Shown here one piece after another: positions 47,161 through 55,627 of a DNA stretch of 64,000 bases (within the stretch, counting starts at the first letter, position 1; the number at the start of each line of letters is the position of its first letter). The position numbers and the translations under genes are program-made. The stretch is taken from contig NZ_VTXI01000016.1 in the NCBI RefSeq assembly GCF_013114545.1, positions 62,001 through 126,000 on the forward strand. Reading direction: 5' to 3'. Under the pieces are notes generated by a model. The model was not told the DNA's origin and searched no databases. It worked only from the letters and a program-made list of their open reading frames with translations. This DNA comes from Vibrio sp. RE86 (GTDB lineage Bacteria; Pseudomonadota; Gammaproteobacteria; Enterobacterales; Vibrionaceae).

Positions 47161-48930
47161 CTACACCTTTGTATAGTGGCTAGCGCTCGCTAATGATAAT
47201 GGTTTTGAAAACCAGTAGCCTTGGAGGTAAGAAACACCCATATCGGTGAATACGCGCTGCATTGCGCCATCTTCAATACCTTCAATAACAATATCAATAG
47301 CATACGCGTTACAAAGGTTGGTAATGAACGAAAGATATTCGAACGTGACTGGGTTTTCTAGCGATCGCCAAGCGATCGACTTATCTATCTTAATTTGTGA
47401 GAGAGGGAGGTCAAAAAAGCTGTTGAGTGAGCTATAGCCGGCGCCAAAATCGTCGAGCGATAACTGAAATCCATGCTGTTTGAGTACATTTAATTGCGCA
47501 GCAGCGTTTTTATTATCATCGAGAATGATGGTTTCAGTCAGTTCCAATACGATCGAGCTAGCGTTAATGCCATACAGTTTAGTCAGACGCGCAAGTTTAT
47601 CAGGAAATTGCTGGCTCATTAACTGTAAGACTGAGACGTTGACGTTCACTCTCACACTGTCGCAATGACTACTCTGATAGTCTTTAATGAATCTACAAGC
47701 GCTCTCAAAAACAAAATAGCCCAGTTCGCTGATTAACCCTTTTGATTCCGCAATGGAGATAAACTCATCGGGGTAGATTTCGCCAATGTCGTCACTTTTC
47801 CAACGCACTAAACTCTCAAAGCTCGCAACTCTATGAGATTTACTACAAACAATAGGCTGGAACTTCACTGACAATTTTTGGCTGTTAATTGCGTTTCCGA
47901 GTTCTTTTTCAATGTAGAAGTGTCTATCGACTTTGGATTTTGTCTGACCGGTATAAACCTGAGTAAATTGACTGCGTTGATTGCTCGCAAACTGACAAGT
48001 TTGAGCGGCAATCTTGAGAACTTCGTTAACTTTTAGGTCTGGAGTGATATTTGGGTAGGTACCAATCGATATGTCAGCGGCATAAATAAAATCGATGGCT
48101 TTTACCGAGTCTTGGTAGGCTTGCGCTACGCGGTGAGCGAGGTCTTGAAGTGTCTCTTCGTTGTATTGACCTCTTAGTAAAATAGCAAAATCGTTAGATT
48201 GAATGCGATACAAATCGACAAATCGGTCGGGAAAATCGTTTAACGTACCCGTGAGGTGAGAAAGTAGGTTTCTCATGATTTGTGAACCATAAAGCGTTTG
48301 ATACGAATGTCCGTTTGTAGGTTGTATGTACATTAGGTGGTAATCTTGAGCGATGTCGAGATTATCCATATCTAGCCCAAGCTTTTGCTCATTGGATAAA
48401 CCCGATGATCCGTCAGTAAAAGAGGATTGTTTTACATAGCTCTCCATTAGCTTTCGGTCTGAAATATCTTTGTGGCAACCAATCATAAAACGTTTGCCAT
48501 TGACCGTTTTAGTTATTGCTGTACCTTCAAGCCAGACATATTGACCATTTGTTGTGCGAATGCGGTATTGGATGGTCTCGCGGGATTCGTCTTCTTGAAT
48601 ATGTACGTCTACACGCTCTCGAAATACTTTGCGATCAAGGGGATGAACTAAATCTAACCAACGTTGAAGGCAAGTATGGCCAGAGTCAATGCCAAATCGG
48701 GCGTAAAAGGACGGGTTGTAGAAACAGACGTGTTCAGAATCGGCCATGTAAAAGATACCATCAGTCATGACATCAATCATATGGCTGAAATGGTTATCCA
48801 TTAAGTCGTCGAGTTCAGCACCGGTAAGGCCCGCTTTAGGTATCATGCCAGCATCAATCTCATCCACACTCATTTCTGAAACAAGAGTGATCTTTGGTCG
48901 AGGTCTAATACTATTAATGTTTTGCGACAT
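47161..48930 (-). CDS. PAS-degenerate GGDEF-EAL protein, probable c-di-GMP phosphodiesterase
   Basis: 589 residues without a membrane helix. A PAS domain spans about 45-165 (MTDGIFYMAD, YVWLEGTAI, CHKDISDRK), a degenerate GGDEF domain follows (signature region RIQSNDFAILL), and an EAL domain spans about 335-585. The EAL motif reads FESLVRW, keeping the catalytic Glu; NVNVSV, ELTET, DDFGAGYSS, IKIDKS and IEGIED are intact. It should degrade c-di-GMP in response to a PAS-sensed signal. Monocistronic with AT-rich, featureless flanks (46944-47160, 48931-49163). Confidence 0.91.
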   Translation of the reverse strand: MSQNINSIRPRPKITLVSEMSVDEIDAGMIPKAGLTGAELDDLMDNHFSHMIDVMTDGIFYMADSEHVCFYNPSFYARFGIDSGHTCLQRWLDLVHPLDRKVFRERVDVHIQEDESRETIQYRIRTTNGQYVWLEGTAITKTVNGKRFMIGCHKDISDRKLMESYVKQSSFTDGSSGLSNEQKLGLDMDNLDIAQDYHLMYIQPTNGHSYQTLYGSQIMRNLLSHLTGTLNDFPDRFVDLYRIQSNDFAILLRGQYNEETLQDLAHRVAQAYQDSVKAIDFIYAADISIGTYPNITPDLKVNEVLKIAAQTCQFASNQRSQFTQVYTGQTKSKVDRHFYIEKELGNAINSQKLSVKFQPIVCSKSHRVASFESLVRWKSDDIGEIYPDEFISIAESKGLISELGYFVFESACRFIKDYQSSHCDSVRVNVNVSVLQLMSQQFPDKLARLTKLYGINASSIVLELTETIILDDNKNAAAQLNVLKQHGFQLSLDDFGAGYSSLNSFFDLPLSQIKIDKSIAWRSLENPVTFEYLSFITNLCNAYAIDIVIEGIEDGAMQRVFTDMGVSYLQGYWFSKPLSLASASHYTKV

Positions 48931-49163
48931 GAACGACTTAACTACCTAACGATTGCAAGAAAATAGAGGTGCATGCGTATAACCTCTATAAATTTGATCT
49001 CCATAATTAGATTAATACATGAAATATTTATGAATCTCTACCAATCTGGTGTTATTTGGGTGTGGATGATTAAAAAGTATTAACTGGTGCTCATGTGGTG
49101 AACAAAATAGTTGATATTTTACGAATTGATAAGAGGTGTAGTAAGGGAAAGCAAAACGTGTAA

Positions 49164-49958
49164 TTATTCGCTAAGTGTATATTTTCTGATGATCGTTTTT
49201 ACCGTTCCATCTTGCTTTAGTTGAATCAGTGAACGATTAAATTGAAGAATGAAATCATCTTTATAAGGAAAATTCTCTAGTTGTACATTGGTGAAACCCA
49301 AGTAACCAAATTCGCTAGAAACTGATTGTCCGCTAGTGAGTTCCCAGTTGCTTGAAATGTCGCCTTTCTGAACCAACTGCTTTACTTCCCACAACACGGA
49401 CAGCCTATCGTTAACGTAGCAATCAGTCCGTTGTTTATACAGGTTCAATATGTTGGCTCTGTTTCCCTTTGCTGACTCTACACTGATGTCGCCCTGATTG
49501 ACCGCTTGCCAGAAATCGTCTCCGCCTAAAGCGAATGATTCGTTAACACCGATCTTTAGCCCTTTGTATCCCGTAGGCCAGTTAGATAATTCGCGTCCTT
49601 CTTCATGGCCTTTATTGCAAAATACGGCCACTTCTTCGGCGAGAATAGGTTCAGAGTAAGGCGCAATATAGGGGCGCTGATTTGCATAATAATAGGGTGG
49701 GAATAGTGCGAACCCTTTGCCGACTTCAAGCATCTTCAGGCCACGTTTCCATGGCATTAAAACAATATTCACACGATAGTCGGGCATTTTCTTAAACGCG
49801 GCTCTTAAAATGTCAACGTACACGCCTTTGGCTTCACCATCGAGATCATAGCTATAGGGAGCATAATCGTTATCACCGTAGATGGTAACGGAAGTAGGGG
49901 AATGGTAAGCCATGCTTGATGCTGCAAAACAGCTAAGCGCCACGTAAAGCCATCTCAA
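49164..49958 (-). CDS. Periplasmic solute-binding protein (family 3-like)
   Basis: 264 residues with an N-terminal signal peptide (about 1-17, ending SSMAY) and a type-3 binding fold (SVTIYGDNDYAPYSYDLDGEAKGVYVDILRAAF, MPWKRGLKMLEVGKG). The start is a TTG at 49958 with AAGGTG seven bases upstream; no upstream ATG is in frame and a later Met would lose the signal peptide. Such orphans without permease genes often feed histidine kinases or bind amino acids; the ligand is unknown. It diverges from the S4 protein gene. Confidence 0.8.
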   Translation of the reverse strand: MRWLYVALSCFAASSMAYHSPTSVTIYGDNDYAPYSYDLDGEAKGVYVDILRAAFKKMPDYRVNIVLMPWKRGLKMLEVGKGFALFPPYYYANQRPYIAPYSEPILAEEVAVFCNKGHEEGRELSNWPTGYKGLKIGVNESFALGGDDFWQAVNQGDISVESAKGNRANILNLYKQRTDCYVNDRLSVLWEVKQLVQKGDISSNWELTSGQSVSSEFGYLGFTNVQLENFPYKDDFILQFNRSLIQLKQDGTVKTIIRKYTLSE

Positions 49959-50066
49959 ACGGAATCACCTTGAAGCAAATGAGTACTTATCGTTAACTTT
50001 AGTTTATTTATCACCGCATTGAGATTAGACTCTCATTTTTGTGAGTGAATCGACCCAAGGTGCGCT

Positions 50067-50504
50067 ATGAGCCAAGAATATGAACAAGGCGAAGAAATAG
50101 AGATCGAAGCAATTGGTATTGAGGTATCAGTACAACCAATTGAACTCTATAAAGTGTTTAAAATCGCTAATTTGGTTGGCGGCGGTGGTGAAGCCAAACA
50201 CATCATTTCGGAAGGGTACGTGGCCGTCAATGGTGAATTAGAAACACGTAAGCGCCGCAAAATGTATGACGGTGACTTTTTCGAATTTAACCAAGAATAT
50301 TACGTTGTCGTGTGTGATGCACCGGTTATCGAACCTGAAGAAAAAGTAACTAAGCCAGCAGCGCCAACACCGAAGAAACAGAAGAAAGCATCCAAGCCTA
50401 AGCCTTCCTCTAAGTCGAAAAAAACCAAAACGAATGACAAAGAGCAAAACAAACCGAAACCCCAGAAAAATAGTAATGGGCGAGGCTCGATAGATTTCTT
50501 TTAA
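50067..50504 (+). CDS. S4-domain RNA-binding protein with Lys-rich tail
   Basis: 145 residues. A compact S4 RNA-binding domain of the YbcJ type lies at about 20-85 (ELYKVFKIANLVGGGGEAKHIISEGYVAVNG, then TRKRRKM). The C-terminal about 55 residues are low-complexity Lys/Pro/Ser, ending SIDFF. The S4 part probably contacts structured RNA; the tail would add nonspecific nucleic-acid affinity. No further function is assigned. It ends at the hairpin at 50514-50541. Confidence 0.87.
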   Translation: MSQEYEQGEEIEIEAIGIEVSVQPIELYKVFKIANLVGGGGEAKHIISEGYVAVNGELETRKRRKMYDGDFFEFNQEYYVVVCDAPVIEPEEKVTKPAAPTPKKQKKASKPKPSSKSKKTKTNDKEQNKPKPQKNSNGRGSIDFF

Positions 50505-50513
50505 ATGAGTGAC

Positions 50514-50541
50514 AAAAGGGAAGCGTTGGCTTCCCTTTTTT
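50514..50541 (+). terminator. Rho-independent terminator
   Basis: AAAAGGGAAGC, loop GTTG, GCTTCCCTTTTTT directly after the S4-protein stop, upstream of the Fur-regulated vct unit. Confidence 0.9.
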
Positions 50542-50617
50542 ACATCTGCGATAAAGACTTACAACTTTTTGAAGAATGTAAAAAACGTAAATAGCGGATG
50601 ACATGGTTACAAATCTA

Positions 50618-50636
50618 AATGATAATGCATTGCATT
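50618..50636. promoter_or_regulatory. Fur box upstream of vctP
   Basis: AATGATAATGCATTGCATT matches 13 of the 16 specified positions of the Fur consensus AATGANAATNATTNTCATT. It lies 21 bases before the vctP ATG, as expected of an iron-repressed promoter. Confidence 0.7.
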
Positions 50637-50656
50637 TGTAATTATGGAGTCTAACA

Positions 50657-51568
50657 ATGAAAATGACAGCAGTTGCGCTAGCGACAACATTATTCGCCTT
50701 TGGTGCTCACGCGAAAATGGTAGAAATAGAACACGCACAGGGAACAACGAAACTAGAATCTAACCCAGAGCGTGTGGTCGTTATTGGTTTAGGTGCGCTA
50801 GATACTGTCAAAGCATTTGGTATTGAGCCAGTTGCGGTTTCAACTGTTAGCATGTTCCCTGATTACCTATCTGAATACCGTGACTACAAATTTGTTTCTG
50901 CTGGTAGCCTGCATGAACCTGATTTTGAAACCATCTACACGCAAAAACCAGATCTGATCATTATTGGTACGCGCGCAGCGGCGAAATACAAAGAGCTGTC
51001 TGAAATTGCTCCAACGATCGTGTACGCATCAGATGCTCAAAAAGGTTACTGGGCAAGCACTCAAGAGCAGTGGCGTAATCTGGGCGAAGTATTCGAGAAG
51101 CAAGATTTTGTAGAGAAGAAAATCGAACAGCTTGATAGCGAATTTAAAGCGATCAGTAAGAGCAACCAAGATAACAATGTTGATGCACTGACTGTAATGA
51201 GTGCTGGTGGCAATATTACGACGTTTGGTACGCAATCTCGCTTCTCTGCGATTTACAAAGACTTTGGTTTTAAAGAAGCGGTAGAAGGCATCAAAGAGAG
51301 CCGCCACGGTGACCTTGTGTCTTACGAATTCATCCGTGAGAAGAACCCAAGCACACTACTTATCATCGACAAAGATGTGCTTATTAACAAAGGTAAGCCG
51401 AGCACAGTTAAACGTGATTTTGAAAACGACCTTGTAAAAGCGACAGATGCTTACCAAAACAAGAAAATGGCTTACTTAGACATTAACGCTTGGTACCTAT
51501 CTATTTCTGGTATGCGTGCAACTGAACAAATGATCTCTGACGTTAAGTCAGCATCAGCCTTGAACTAG
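50657..51568 (+). CDS. vctP: Catechol siderophore periplasmic binding protein VctP
   Basis: 303 residues. Signal peptide about 1-19 (ending AHAK), then the FecB/type-III periplasmic-binding fold (RVVVIGLGALDTVKAFGI, LHEPDFETIYTQKPDLIIIGTRAAAKYKELSEIAPTI). There is no lipobox Cys. It delivers ferric siderophore (vibriobactin/enterobactin type in V. cholerae) to the VctDG permease. GGAG lies eight bases before the ATG and a Fur box lies 21 bases before it. A hairpin follows the stop, so this gene may be made in excess over vctDGC. Confidence 0.85.
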   Translation: MKMTAVALATTLFAFGAHAKMVEIEHAQGTTKLESNPERVVVIGLGALDTVKAFGIEPVAVSTVSMFPDYLSEYRDYKFVSAGSLHEPDFETIYTQKPDLIIIGTRAAAKYKELSEIAPTIVYASDAQKGYWASTQEQWRNLGEVFEKQDFVEKKIEQLDSEFKAISKSNQDNNVDALTVMSAGGNITTFGTQSRFSAIYKDFGFKEAVEGIKESRHGDLVSYEFIREKNPSTLLIIDKDVLINKGKPSTVKRDFENDLVKATDAYQNKKMAYLDINAWYLSISGMRATEQMISDVKSASALN

Positions 51569-51593
51569 ACAAAATATAATAAAAAGAATAAAT

Positions 51594-51625
51594 AAGCCTC
51601 AAGCAGACAATGCTTGAGGCTTTTG
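51594..51625 (+). terminator. Intercistronic hairpin between vctP and vctD
   Basis: AAGCCTCAAGCA, loop GACAA, TGCTTGAGGCTTTT. The T-run is short, so partial termination is likely, letting vctP exceed vctDGC. Confidence 0.7.
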
Positions 51626-51641
51626 TACTAAGAGGCATAGA

Positions 51642-52577
51642 GTGAAAAAATTGTTACTGACGTTGATTATTCTGAGTATCGCGTCATTGTTTGTTGGTGT
51701 AGGGCAGCTGAGTTTCTCGTCTCTCATTGAAGGGGATGAACCCAGTTGGCACCTGATGTACACAAGCCGAATTCCGAGATTAGTTGCTGTATTACTTGCG
51801 GGGGCAGGTCTGAGTATTGCTGGCCTTATCATGCAGCAAATTAGCCAAAACCGATTTGCATCGCCATCGACATCAGGCACGATTGAATGTGCAATGTTTG
51901 GTTATGTTATAAGCTTGGTCCTATTCGGAAGTGAGCAACTTTGGCTTATCTTTGCTTCTGCAATGGGCGGAACGCTACTGTTCGTTCAATTTATTAATCG
52001 TATTCAATTTAAGAACGCCATCTTTGTACCACTCATAGGCATTATCTTTGGTAATGTCGTTGACTCGTTAGCGACATTCGTTGCTTACAAATATGACGCC
52101 TTACAAAACCTATCAAGTTGGACGGTCGCTAATTTCGCCAATTTGTTACAGGGTGACTACGAGCTACTCTACATCGCGATCCCAGTTGCAATCTTTAGTT
52201 ATCTATACGCGGCGCGCATTTCTGCGGTCGGTTTAGGTAAAGACTTCGCAACTAATTTAGGTTTGAACTATCAACAAGTGCTTATCATTGGTGTGTTGCT
52301 CGTTTCTGTTATGTCGGCATCGGTTGTAATGATCGTTGGTATGCTTCCATTCCTTGGCTTAATTGTTCCTAACTTAGTTAGCCGCTTCTTTGGCGATAAC
52401 CTAAGAAAAAATATCCCTATCACCGCCATTCTCGGTGCGCTTATCGTACTTTGCTGCGACCTTGCCGGGCGTTTGATAATTTTCCCTTATGAGATCCCGA
52501 TTTCAACCATTATCAGCATCTTAGGTGGTTCGGTGTTTATCTTCTTTATTTTAAAAGGGCAGAAAAATGCAGGATAA
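51642..52577 (+). CDS. vctD: Siderophore ABC transporter permease VctD
   Basis: 311 residues, FecCD/BtuC-type permease with about eight to ten helices. The motif RIPRLVAVLLAGAGLSIAG near residue 35-55 and GLIVPNLVSRFFG near residue 240 are family hallmarks. The start is a GTG at 51642 with AGAGG six bases upstream. It overlaps vctG by 11 bases. Together with VctG it forms the inner-membrane channel for ferric siderophore. Confidence 0.88.
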   Translation: MKKLLLTLIILSIASLFVGVGQLSFSSLIEGDEPSWHLMYTSRIPRLVAVLLAGAGLSIAGLIMQQISQNRFASPSTSGTIECAMFGYVISLVLFGSEQLWLIFASAMGGTLLFVQFINRIQFKNAIFVPLIGIIFGNVVDSLATFVAYKYDALQNLSSWTVANFANLLQGDYELLYIAIPVAIFSYLYAARISAVGLGKDFATNLGLNYQQVLIIGVLLVSVMSASVVMIVGMLPFLGLIVPNLVSRFFGDNLRKNIPITAILGALIVLCCDLAGRLIIFPYEIPISTIISILGGSVFIFFILKGQKNAG

Positions 52578-53517
52578 AACGAAGCTAATTCTGCTTGCCG
52601 TCATCGCGGTTGTGTTTGCTGGGCTGTTTATTGGTATTGGCTTAAATGCCGATAACTATCAGTACTTCCTATCAAGACGCGTACCAAAAGTGTTGGCGAT
52701 GGTGATCGCTGGTATTGCGATTGGTCAATCAGCGTTGGTGTTTCAAACCATCACACACAACCGGATTCTAACGCCAAGTATTATGGGTTTTGACTCGCTA
52801 TACATGTTCACACAGGTGTTAGTGGTTGTGATCTTTGGAGGAATGAGTGCGTTTGCTCTTAATGCCTACTTGAACTTCAGCCTGTCCGTTGTGGTTATGC
52901 TCGGTTTCTCCCTGCTATTGTTCAGCTTTTACTTTAGAGGTGAGCGCCAAAACCTCATGGTGTTGTTGTTGTTAGGTGTGATTCTTGGTCAGCTGTTTGG
53001 AAGCGTTTCATCATTTTTCATTATGCTGCTGGATCCAAACGATTTCGCGTCAGTTCAAGCAAACATGTTTGCCAGCTTTAACAATGTCAAAGTTGAACTT
53101 GTCTACTACTGCGCGCCACTACTTATCGGCATTAGTCTTTTACTGTTTCGCCTTCATCGCGTGTTAGATGTATTTTGGTTGGATAAAGACAATGCAACCA
53201 GCTTAGGTGTTGATGTTAAGCGTGTGACCCTTCAAGTCTTGGTTCTTAGTGCGGCATTGATTGCTATCTCAACAGCGTTGATTGGCCCAATCATGTTCTT
53301 TGGCCTGTTGGTGACTAACCTAGCAAGAGAGATGTTCAAGTCTTTTCACCATAATGTATTGCTTGCTGGTGTGTCACTTTTGTCTGTTGCGTCACTTTTA
53401 AGTGGACAGTGGATTGTCGAAAACCTATTTGGATTCTCGACGACAATCAGTGTTGTTATCAACTTCATTGGCGGTATTTACTTCTTAAACATGTTGCTGC
53501 GCAACAAAATAGTCTAG
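52567..53517 (+). CDS. vctG: Siderophore ABC transporter permease VctG
   Basis: 316 residues, the second FecCD-type permease, with RRVPKVLAMVIAGIAIGQSALVFQTITHNR and a GPIMFFGLLVTNLAREMF coupling region. Its ATG is inside the end of vctD, giving an 11-base overlap. It pairs with VctD, energised by VctC, which begins seven bases after its stop. Confidence 0.88.
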   Translation: MQDKTKLILLAVIAVVFAGLFIGIGLNADNYQYFLSRRVPKVLAMVIAGIAIGQSALVFQTITHNRILTPSIMGFDSLYMFTQVLVVVIFGGMSAFALNAYLNFSLSVVVMLGFSLLLFSFYFRGERQNLMVLLLLGVILGQLFGSVSSFFIMLLDPNDFASVQANMFASFNNVKVELVYYCAPLLIGISLLLFRLHRVLDVFWLDKDNATSLGVDVKRVTLQVLVLSAALIAISTALIGPIMFFGLLVTNLAREMFKSFHHNVLLAGVSLLSVASLLSGQWIVENLFGFSTTISVVINFIGGIYFLNMLLRNKIV

Positions 53518-53524
53518 GTTCATT

Positions 53525-54280
53525 ATGATTTCGTTAAAAAGTCTGACTAAGGTATTTGGTCAATCAAAAGTGGTCGACAGCGCGAGCGCAGAGTTTGAGA
53601 AAGGGAAGGTGACGTCAATTATCGGCCCAAATGGTGCGGGTAAGAGTACGTTACTTTCAATGGCAAGCCGCCTAGTAGCAAAAAATGAAGGCGAGGTCTA
53701 CATCGACTGCAAAGAGCTCAGTGAATGGGACACCAAAGATCTCGCTAAACGCTTAGCGGTGTTGCGTCAAGCGAACAACATCACGATGCGTTTCACAGTG
53801 CGCGAAATGATTGCGTTTGGTCGCTTTCCGTATTCACAAGGTAAGCTGACAGATGAAGATAATCAGATCATTAATAAGGCAATTGAGTACCTTGATTTGG
53901 TTGAGATTCAGAACAAGTATTTGGATGAATTGAGTGGAGGTCAGCGTCAGCTTTCATTTATTGCTATGGTTATGGCTCAAGATACGGATTATGTTTTCTT
54001 AGATGAGCCACTAAACAATCTAGATATTAAACACTCGCTGCAAATCATGCGAAATGTTGGTCGTCTCGCTCACGAAATGGGTAAAGCGGTGGTGGTTGTG
54101 ATTCACGACATTAACTTCGCTGCGTGTTACTCAGATACCATCATTGCGCTTAAAAAAGGCCAGATTGTCGCTCATGGTAAAGTGAGTGAGGTTATTCAAG
54201 CTGATGTTTTAGAAAGCATCTACGAGACGCCTTTCAATATTATTGAGGTCGATGGCAAACGGATGTGTACTTACTACTAA
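53525..54280 (+). CDS. vctC: Siderophore ABC transporter ATPase VctC
   Basis: 251 residues, FepC-type ATPase. Walker A GPNGAGKST (about 34-42), signature LSGGQRQL, Walker B YVFLDEPLNNLD and H-loop VIHD are intact. Last gene of the vct unit, terminated at 54287-54318. No siderophore synthesis genes or TonB receptor adjoin this operon, so the receptor must be encoded elsewhere. Confidence 0.9.
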   Translation: MISLKSLTKVFGQSKVVDSASAEFEKGKVTSIIGPNGAGKSTLLSMASRLVAKNEGEVYIDCKELSEWDTKDLAKRLAVLRQANNITMRFTVREMIAFGRFPYSQGKLTDEDNQIINKAIEYLDLVEIQNKYLDELSGGQRQLSFIAMVMAQDTDYVFLDEPLNNLDIKHSLQIMRNVGRLAHEMGKAVVVVIHDINFAACYSDTIIALKKGQIVAHGKVSEVIQADVLESIYETPFNIIEVDGKRMCTYY

Positions 54281-54286
54281 GCAAAA

Positions 54287-54318
54287 CAACAAACCCCATA
54301 TTGCATGGGGCTTGTTTC
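54287..54318. terminator. Terminator between vctC and yqhD
   Basis: ACAAACCCCAT, short loop, ATGGGGCTTGTTT; AC/GT-flanked stem between convergent genes. Confidence 0.75.
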
Positions 54319-54341
54319 GTTTTGTGCAGAAGAACCAGAGC

Positions 54342-55490
54342 TTAAGAGATCGCTAGCTCAAGGATCTTACGGCTTTGCTCTAGACTAATTGCTTGATGCT
54401 CACCTAGAGCAACCATACCGTGTTGTTCTAGTTGATTCACAACTGCGTCTACCGCTTCGGCTTTGCTCGTCTCGTACTCGTCAAACTTAGTTGATACACC
54501 TAAAGAGTTGTAGAATTCTTCGATAGCAACAATAGTCTCTTCAGCAAGTGTTGCTGACTCAGCTAAACCAAATACGTTTTTGCCCATTTGCTCAAGTTTC
54601 GCTTTCTTCGTTTCGAACTGATTACGAAGCAGTGATGGTTGAACGATCGCAAGTGAGCGTGCATGGTCTACGCCCCATAACGCTGTGAACTCGTGACCAA
54701 TCATGTGTGTTGCCCAGTCATGAGGAACACCAGAACCGATCAAACCGTTCAGTGCTTGGTTTGCGTTCCACATCAGGTTAGCGCGCCACGCATCATTGTC
54801 GCGTTGTTCAAATTGTTCACCTAGCGTTTTAAGGTTTTTCAGTAGCGCTTCTGCGTAGCCGTCTTGCACCATCGCACCATGCTCAAACGTCAGGTATTGC
54901 TCACAAACGTGTACCCAAGCATCCACAACACCGTTAATTAGCTGACGCTCTGGCAGTGTTTTCATTACATCCGGGTCCATCACTGCGAATTTTGGTTGAA
55001 CGTGAGGAGTCATGAACGGAAGTTTGTCGTGAGTCTCTGCTTTAGTAATAACAGCACCCATGTTTGATTCAGAACCCGTCGCAGGTAGGGTTAGAATTGC
55101 GCCCAGAGGCACGGCAGACGTTACTTGATGCTTACCAACCATGATGTCCCAACCGTCACCGTCATAGTGTGCAGCAGCTGCGACATATTTAGAACCGTCG
55201 ATAACCGAACCACCACCAACAGCAAGGATAAAGTCGATCGATTGTTCTTTTACGATAGCGACGGCTTTATCTAGCGTTTCTTTAGTTGGGTTAGGCTCAA
55301 CACCTGAAAACTCAACCCAAGAGTGGTTGCTAAGTGCGTCTTTAACTTGGTCGTAAACGCCATTCTTCTTGATTGAACCACCGCCGTAGATAACAAGCAC
55401 TTTTTGATCAGCTGCGATGACTGAAGCGATGCTTTGAATTTGGCCTTGTCCGAAGTTAATTTGTGTAGGGTTTAAATAAGTGAATTGCAT
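54342..55490 (-). CDS. yqhD: NADPH-dependent alcohol/aldehyde oxidoreductase YqhD
   Basis: 382 residues from ATG 55490, matching the start of E. coli YqhD; a longer open frame exists upstream but lacks support. Iron-containing alcohol dehydrogenase family: VIYGGGSIKKNGVYDQV, AVGGGSVIDGSKYVAAAA, TLPATGSESNMGAVI and metal-binding GVPHDWATHMIGHEFTALWGVDHA are visible. YqhD reduces reactive short aldehydes using NADPH. The divergent AraC-type gene at 55628 is the expected regulator, as yqhC is in E. coli. Confidence 0.92.
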   Translation of the reverse strand: MQFTYLNPTQINFGQGQIQSIASVIAADQKVLVIYGGGSIKKNGVYDQVKDALSNHSWVEFSGVEPNPTKETLDKAVAIVKEQSIDFILAVGGGSVIDGSKYVAAAAHYDGDGWDIMVGKHQVTSAVPLGAILTLPATGSESNMGAVITKAETHDKLPFMTPHVQPKFAVMDPDVMKTLPERQLINGVVDAWVHVCEQYLTFEHGAMVQDGYAEALLKNLKTLGEQFEQRDNDAWRANLMWNANQALNGLIGSGVPHDWATHMIGHEFTALWGVDHARSLAIVQPSLLRNQFETKKAKLEQMGKNVFGLAESATLAEETIVAIEEFYNSLGVSTKFDEYETSKAEAVDAVVNQLEQHGMVALGEHQAISLEQSRKILELAIS

Positions 55491-55544
55491 AATATGTGAG
55501 CCTCTTGCTTCCAGTTGGAATTTGTTTTCGTTGTTAATGTGCAT

Positions 55545-55568
55545 ATTAGTATTGACATTGGTACTAAT
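55545..55568. promoter_or_regulatory. Inverted repeat between yqhD and yqhC
   Basis: ATTAGTA and TACTAAT are perfect 7-bp arms with a ten-base spacer, centred between the two divergent starts. The spacer contains TTGACA, a -35-like sequence. It is a good candidate for the AraC-type regulator's site. Confidence 0.45.
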
Positions 55569-55627
55569 AAAGGTCAATTTCTCCATATCTTTTGCCTATT
55601 TCTACAGATGTGTATTTTGGGGTTTCT

